Source: Unio delphinus
Taxonomy: Eukaryota; Mollusca; Bivalvia; Unionida; Unionidae
Direction of reading: 5' to 3'
Length of the DNA: 64,000 nucleotides
Assembly (NCBI GenBank): GCA_029339505.1
Contig: JAQISU010000003.1
Coordinates: forward strand, 23,473,501 to 23,537,500
Made by a program: the position numbers and the translations under genes. Shown here piece after piece: positions 61,051 through 64,000 of the stretch; the stretch's first letter is position 1; every line of letters begins with the position of its first letter. The notes under the pieces are model-generated. The model did not search any database and was not told the DNA's origin. It saw nothing but the letters and a program-made list of their open reading frames with translations.

Positions 61051-62879
61051 TAACATGAGTTTAAATGTTCTATTAATTATGTGGTGCACTAAGAGTACAT
61101 ATTTCTTTATGCATGCGAGCCAATTAAGAGTCAACATAACCCATTAGTAGTCACGTGGTGAAGTAAGAGTCGATACACATGTCATTATTCATGTAGTGTA
61201 ACAACAGCCGATATATTGATTTTTTATATACTGCGCCAAAAGTCTAAATATTGCATTACTAATGCAATGTAATAATAAGAGTGTGTATATCATAGCATTC
61301 ATGCAATGAAATACGAATTTATAAATTGCATTCTTCATGTGGTGTAATAAGTTTAGATGCAAAAGGAGTTTACATATTCCTGTATTATTAATTTGCAATT
61401 AAGTTCTAGCCATTCCATATGAGTATCGTGAAATTCGAATTTACATATTACAATATTGAGGAGTGTAAATATTTCACTATTCATACACTGTTATATGAGT
61501 CTACAAGACTCTACATATTCCATTATTCACGTAGTTCAATATTAGTCTATATTCCATGAATAATGTGTGGGAGAAACAGTCCGAATAATCCATTAGTTAT
61601 ATGGTAGAGTAAAAGTCTAACATTGCAATGTTCACATAGTGTAATACAGCTACATATATTCCATCATTCGTGTTATAAGAGTCTACATACAATTCACTAA
61701 GGTCAACATAACGTGCAATAAGAGGCGATATATTCCATTACTCGTGTGATACAGTATTAAATTATATATTCATTTTTTCATATGATATGAGTTTACATTT
61801 TCCATTATGTAAAAAGATATTCCGCAGTTCAATAAGTCTACATAATCCAAAGCGATTAATCTGTTTATCTCATTGTGACAGCTTACCGATATCTACAAGA
61901 GCATTATTGGCTTTAAGGCAATCGATGTACTGCGATTTAGGTAAATACTTTTTGCATTCATTACGTTGACATTTTAGATTATTACATGCACAGTACTGAT
62001 TGCATTATACTTAAAAATCACGTGATACATATATCACCACTATGTAATAACAAAAATATATGTTTTAAAAGACTGTATTACAATTATCTTTCAATAATAT
62101 GAAAATAACTATAATCCAAACTTCTCATTCTGACGAAGGAGTGTGTGAATTGGATAATTATAAAGGTTTCGCTTGGGAACATGCAATGTAGGATTAGACG
62201 ATTGTACAAGAGACATGCAGAAACAATAAATGTCTCAACTGCGTACCTATATATCCATATGCATACATATTCACGTGCATGTTTCAATGACTGCAAAATG
62301 TCTTTCGAAATCATAGGTCGTTCATTTCAAAATTTCCCATCACAGTACATAAGGTTAATACATTATCTGTTCTGACAAAGCATCTTCGTTTCATAAACCC
62401 AAGAATCAGTGACATATAATTTCAAGTAAATTATATGCGACAATTCAGACAGCAACATATCTTACAACTACCACTTTACATGTATTGATCAGTGACGTAT
62501 TCCACACAAAGCGATGATTTTGAGTATATTTAAAGTAGAGATGGCACATTGTTTTCGGTGACTTAGAAGTATTCGTACACAAATACATATACAGTGAAAT
62601 ATTCATGGCTAGAAAATTTAAAAACAAGCAATATCATTCAAACGCTTCCAGGAGAGTCTCATTCTTTTTAGTGATATACTTGATACACAGTTTGAAAATA
62701 GTCTCATCATTTCAGGCCTGGGTCTGTCATTGTAGATTATGTAGTCAAGTTTTATCCCACAGTAAATATTGAGACTATAACGTCTGAAATCCAAACGAAG
62801 GTCGTATCATCATTGACGATCGTTGCTGGGGCTTCAGTTGACATCCATTACACCAGGGAAGTCATGAATGAGAAATTAG
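46448..62879 (+). CDS. Ig-mucin-SEA cell-surface protein gene, seven exons seen, 3' end outside
   Basis: The coding exons are 46465-46498, 47012-47380, 55842-56150, 57314-57388, 57737-57852, 61882-61940 and 62716-62879. All have GT/AG ends and consecutive phases (1,1,1,1,0,2,1) without a stop. The product has a short hydrophobic signal peptide (MFPLLLTLCIY), one Ig-like domain, a Ser/Thr-rich mucin-like stalk (exons 3-4) and a SEA domain (exons 5-7) with FRPGSVIVDY. SEA domains of this type cleave themselves at G|S and hold the two parts together non-covalently at the cell surface. Exon 7 ends in phase 1 with donor GTAATT, so a transmembrane segment or further domains should follow outside the window. 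An acceptor TTTTGCAG before 46448 implies a 5' untranslated exon. The order resembles mucin-stalked Ig receptors, but I know no direct named homologue. Confidence 0.85.
46465..46498 (+). CDS. Ig-mucin-SEA gene, coding exon 1: signal peptide
   Basis: ATG in the context AGAATGT, then MFPLLLTLCIY, ending in one base of the next codon before GTAATT. The exon body starts at 46448 after TTTTGCAG. The hydrophobic run is short but is extended by the start of exon 2 (GVGC). Confidence 0.75.
47012..47380 (+). CDS. Ig-mucin-SEA gene, exon 2: Ig-like domain
   Basis: The domain has NGNLTLTC (B-strand Cys) and NGQRWHCHV (F-strand Cys in place of the common YxC) about 85 residues apart, ending in a G-strand-like GTTIFVE. 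Two further Cys (NQDDC, FSC) could make a second disulfide. There are five N-x-S/T sequons by eye. The canonical C-strand Trp is not evident, so it is a divergent V/I-type fold. One exon holds the whole domain with phase-1 borders, the usual symmetric arrangement for Ig exons. Confidence 0.8.
48140..48440 (-). pseudogene. L2/CR1-like LINE fragment (RT thumb region) in intron 2
   Basis: The minus-strand reading gives ARIRTAIQDT, GNCNSILSGSSQYL, KLQKV-NTAARIIL and STTITAHIPAAL, in mixed frames. This is the D-Y-C-N-S-L-L-x-G-x-x-x-x-x-L-x-x-L-Q-x-V-Q-N-x-A-A-R block of L2/CR1 reverse transcriptases. It is 70-80% alike by eye to 58.93-59.04 kb where they overlap. Confidence 0.72.
49705..49725. 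repeat. Short (TTTG)n microsatellite
   Basis: Five tandem TTTG units in intron 2. Confidence 0.85.
50640..51015 (+). promoter_or_regulatory. Promoter-like or solo-LTR-like segment with a TATA box
   Basis: Inside intron 2 is a less AT-rich island with a perfect TATAAATAG (50902-50910), followed about 60 bp downstream by GAAGAGAAGGAGAGGGCATTGG and GAGGAGACAAGCACC. The layout resembles the promoter half of a retroelement LTR, but I could not define TG...CA ends or a target duplication. Confidence 0.25.
52250..54775 (+). pseudogene. I/Nimb-like LINE, copy C: ORF1 knuckle, endonuclease, RNase H remnants, 3' tail
   Basis: This very degraded copy in intron 2 covers parts missing from copy A. It has a zinc-knuckle ORF1 end (SPICINCGKEHCAKLN then NLEKEI, about 52640-52720) and endonuclease blocks (PFVLLGEFNAY, SQYITRHSPVA, DLHLSQTKY, TADLHSIEFVPSSHKIDEPI, 53110-53400) with the linker NLKKAD-AKFKPL. 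There is little RT, and an RNase H remnant (WVTQPCRY/SHVGIE-NEKA-like, 54250-54300). It ends with CAATTAATCAATAAGCCAATC near 54770, the same (AATC) tail as copy A. Nearly every block has a stop or frameshift. Confidence 0.68.
55842..56150 (+). CDS. Ig-mucin-SEA gene, exon 3: Ser/Thr-rich mucin-like stalk
   Basis: The acceptor TATTACAG joins in phase to exon 2 and the donor is GTAAAG. The 103-residue segment has about 40% Ser+Thr by my count (for example TPPLSTTTK, TITHETTISTPSSNMT), several N-x-S/T sequons and few hydrophobics. These are features of an O-glycosylated extended stalk. Only this frame, fixed by the splice phase, is open and Ser/Thr-rich across the exon. Confidence 0.78.
57091..57145. 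repeat. (CT)n microsatellite in intron 3
   Basis: About 27 CT units. A shorter interrupted run is at 56943-56971. Confidence 0.95.
57314..57388 (+). CDS. Ig-mucin-SEA gene, exon 4: stalk continuation
   Basis: A 75-bp phase-1/1 exon between TTTTTTTTCTAAG and GTTGGT encodes TTPSSTTNVAPQSTARALSF. Symmetric phase and composition match exon 3, so this exon could be skipped without a frameshift. Confidence 0.75.
57639..57702. repeat. (TA)n microsatellite in intron 4
   Basis: About 32 TA units, ending 34 bp before the exon 5 acceptor. Confidence 0.95.
57737..57852 (+). CDS. Ig-mucin-SEA gene, exon 5: SEA domain, first part
   Basis: The acceptor GTTTTTGCAG and donor GTGAGT bracket residues LLLKVNLPFKEIYDNRSSPE and FQSLAINFSVS. 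These fit the first strand and helix of a SEA domain, including the conserved S-x-E-F/Y-x-x-L pattern. The exon ends in phase 0. Confidence 0.82.
58195..59530. repeat. Degenerate tandem array, block 1 (intron 5)
   Basis: Units of roughly 40-50 bp, close to CAATAAGAGTCTACATATTC then CATTATTCATGCAGTG, recur about twenty times with much drift. The array is split by an antisense LINE insertion at 58475-59045. After it, TACAATAAGAGTCTACATCT continues the array. Confidence 0.75.
58475..59045 (-). pseudogene. L2/CR1-like LINE 3' end inserted in the tandem array
   Basis: The minus-strand reading gives HWLSIRSRIKHNI, ISGLTRVYTPAR, LRSSSDNQILFISMKTKSYG, GPATWNELAIKIRHKDTVVP and CALTTPLFRLQ. It then has an untranslated part with AAAGCGCTTAGAGCTTCTAA and GCGCTATACAAAGTCCTCATT, and an (ATT)n tail (58475-58510 on the plus strand). 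This is a 5'-truncated element of the same family as 36.64-36.93, 37.91-37.99 and 48.14-48.44 kb. Confidence 0.82.
59531..60690. other. Intron 5 sequence without recognised features
   Basis: This non-repetitive stretch separates the two blocks of the tandem array. No exon with correct phase was recognised. Confidence 0.3.
60691..61850. repeat. Degenerate tandem array, block 2 (intron 5)
   Basis: The same unit as block 1 (for example GTCTACAAGACTCTACATATTCCATTATTCACGTAG near 61500), more diverged. It contains a (TA)n tract at 60975-61045. The block ends about 30 bp before exon 6. Confidence 0.7.
60975..61045. repeat. (TA)n microsatellite within the array
   Basis: About 35 uninterrupted TA units. 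Confidence 0.95.
61882..61940 (+). CDS. Ig-mucin-SEA gene, exon 6: SEA domain, middle part
   Basis: This 59-bp exon lies between TGTGACAG and GTAAAT and encodes LTDIYKSIIGFKAIDVLRF plus two bases of the next codon. It accepts phase 0 from exon 5 and gives phase 2 to exon 7, completing the R of FRPGSVIV. The double phase match and fit to the SEA fold identify it despite its size. Confidence 0.85.
62716..62879 (+). CDS. Ig-mucin-SEA gene, exon 7: SEA domain, cleavage site and C-terminal part
   Basis: The acceptor CATTTCAG is followed by PGSVIVDYVVKFYPTVNIET, then ITSEIQTKVVSS and a last strand SVDIHYTREVMNEKL. GSVIV corresponds to the GSVVV autoproteolysis motif of mucin SEA domains. The donor GTAATT in phase 1 leads out of the window. 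Confidence 0.85.
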
Positions 62880-64000
62880 GTAATTATTCATATCTATAAT
62901 TCTGATCTTTTGTATTATTGGAATAATATCATTTGAGAGTTGGTTCTTTAGTTGGGGTGGGTAAACTTGTTTGGAAAGCGCATCGGCCGGGTTATACAGC
63001 GGAGAATTATACGATGGATGAACTTTTATATTGAGCCAATGTATAGGACATATCTGTCGGAAATACGACTACTGGTTGTCGTTTGGTTGGGTTAGTTGAA
63101 CAATTGGAGTTGTTTTATAACTGAAACCCATACTTCAGTCCACCCCCTTCCACTTGACAGGCTCGAAATATTTTGTTATATTTCTTTAGAAATGTTGTAG
63201 TATTACGGATATACAAAAGCACTATACGCGTTGTAACAGAATTGTTACCGAGTGGATGGTGGATTAAATAAACAACACAAACACAATGTGAAAGATAATG
63301 TAAATTTATGAAATAAATTATGAAAAATAATGATGTATCAACACAATAACTCATGCATTCAACCCACAATCACGCTACACAACTATTCACAATTCAAAAA
63401 AAAATTAAATAATAATACAAAATAAAACACAGATACAAAGGAATCTCTTGGACTATACACAGATCCAAGGAACCTTTACAAAAGTTATATTACCGCAAGT
63501 ATAAATTGCGATAAACAAATACAAAACATCAAACTATACTATCGCACGTATGGATTGCGACAACTAGCACGAACATATACATGTATTTAATCAAGTTGCT
63601 AACTTTTATTGAGATTCATGTAATCCCTTGAAATACTACTGTGATTTGAAGTAACTATGTAAATATAACAATGTATTCAATTGTACTACAATTGCAACAC
63701 ACACATGTGTCTCGACCCTGTATAACCGTACGATTCACCAACTATTGAATCGCCGCCCAGCTTCTCCGAATACCTAGGGTTGACACAATACTATTATCGG
63801 TCACTTGCCCTTCACGGATCCACCACAGTTATACGTACAGACAGCATATAGCATCTACTAGAACCAACGGTCCCAAATACTTAAGATGCCACCCCGGATG
63901 TTTACACCTCTAGACAGCTCCGACACTCGGACGTTTAGACTTCTAGATTTCCGGATATTTACACATCACTACAGATGTAGACGGACAGACAATCCGACAG
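62880..64000. other. Intron 7 or beyond; no exon recognised
   Basis: No further in-phase exon was seen. Near 63885-63970 there is a short run of GGANRTTTAGACNTCTAGA-like repeats that continues to the window edge. Confidence 0.3.

Overview
The window is AT-rich eukaryotic DNA: intron-split genes with GT/AG junctions, long (TA)n, (GA/CT)n, (ATCT)n and (ATT)n microsatellites, and dense remains of DNA transposons and LINEs. Together with a SINE of tRNA-head plus conserved-core type and a lineage-specific Ig-mucin-SEA gene, this suggests a marine invertebrate, most likely a mollusc. That assignment is inference; nothing in the sequence names a species.

Region 1 (1-24.9 kb) is a graveyard of mobile elements: a Gypsy-type Gag fragment (1-779, -), a nearly intact hAT transposase (876-3131, -), a P-element/THAP9-like transposase relic (about 4.67-5.47 kb, -), LINE fragments (5.6-6.7 kb, -), a long CACTA/EnSpm transposase relic (7.2-10.0 kb, +), a PIF/Harbinger relic (13.5-14.5 kb, -), a second hAT fragment abutting a 377-bp hAT-type MITE (14.5-15.4 kb), and a possible helicase fragment (18.5-18.9 kb, -). 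At 19.27-24.85 kb lies a two-gene unit. A zinc-finger/CACTA-transposase-like gene (-) and a BEN-domain gene (+) diverge from a 203-bp shared promoter. The BEN gene is followed by a cluster of GTTCATGAAC palindromes and a CACTA-type terminus (...CAGTG at 24846). I read this as the right half of a CACTA-like transposon that carries a BEN-domain protein; both genes now have breaks.

Region 2 (24.9-46.4 kb) has no recognisable host gene. It holds microsatellites, an inverted-repeat MITE, three degraded LINE families (an I/Nimb-like element with EN-RT-RNase H, an L2/CR1-like element, and an RTE-like element) and a 255-bp SINE. The SINE sits inside one Nimb-like copy with a perfect 12-bp target duplication, and a sister copy at 42.98 kb preserves the empty site.

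Region 3 (46.4-64 kb) is dominated by one host gene on the + strand, recovered exon by exon with consistent phases: signal peptide, one Ig-like domain, a Ser/Thr-rich mucin-like stalk, and a SEA domain split over three exons with a canonical GSVIV autoproteolysis site. The gene continues past the window. Its introns hold LINE relics, microsatellites and a large degenerate tandem array. It looks like a secreted or membrane-tethered cell-surface receptor or mucin; an immune role is speculation.
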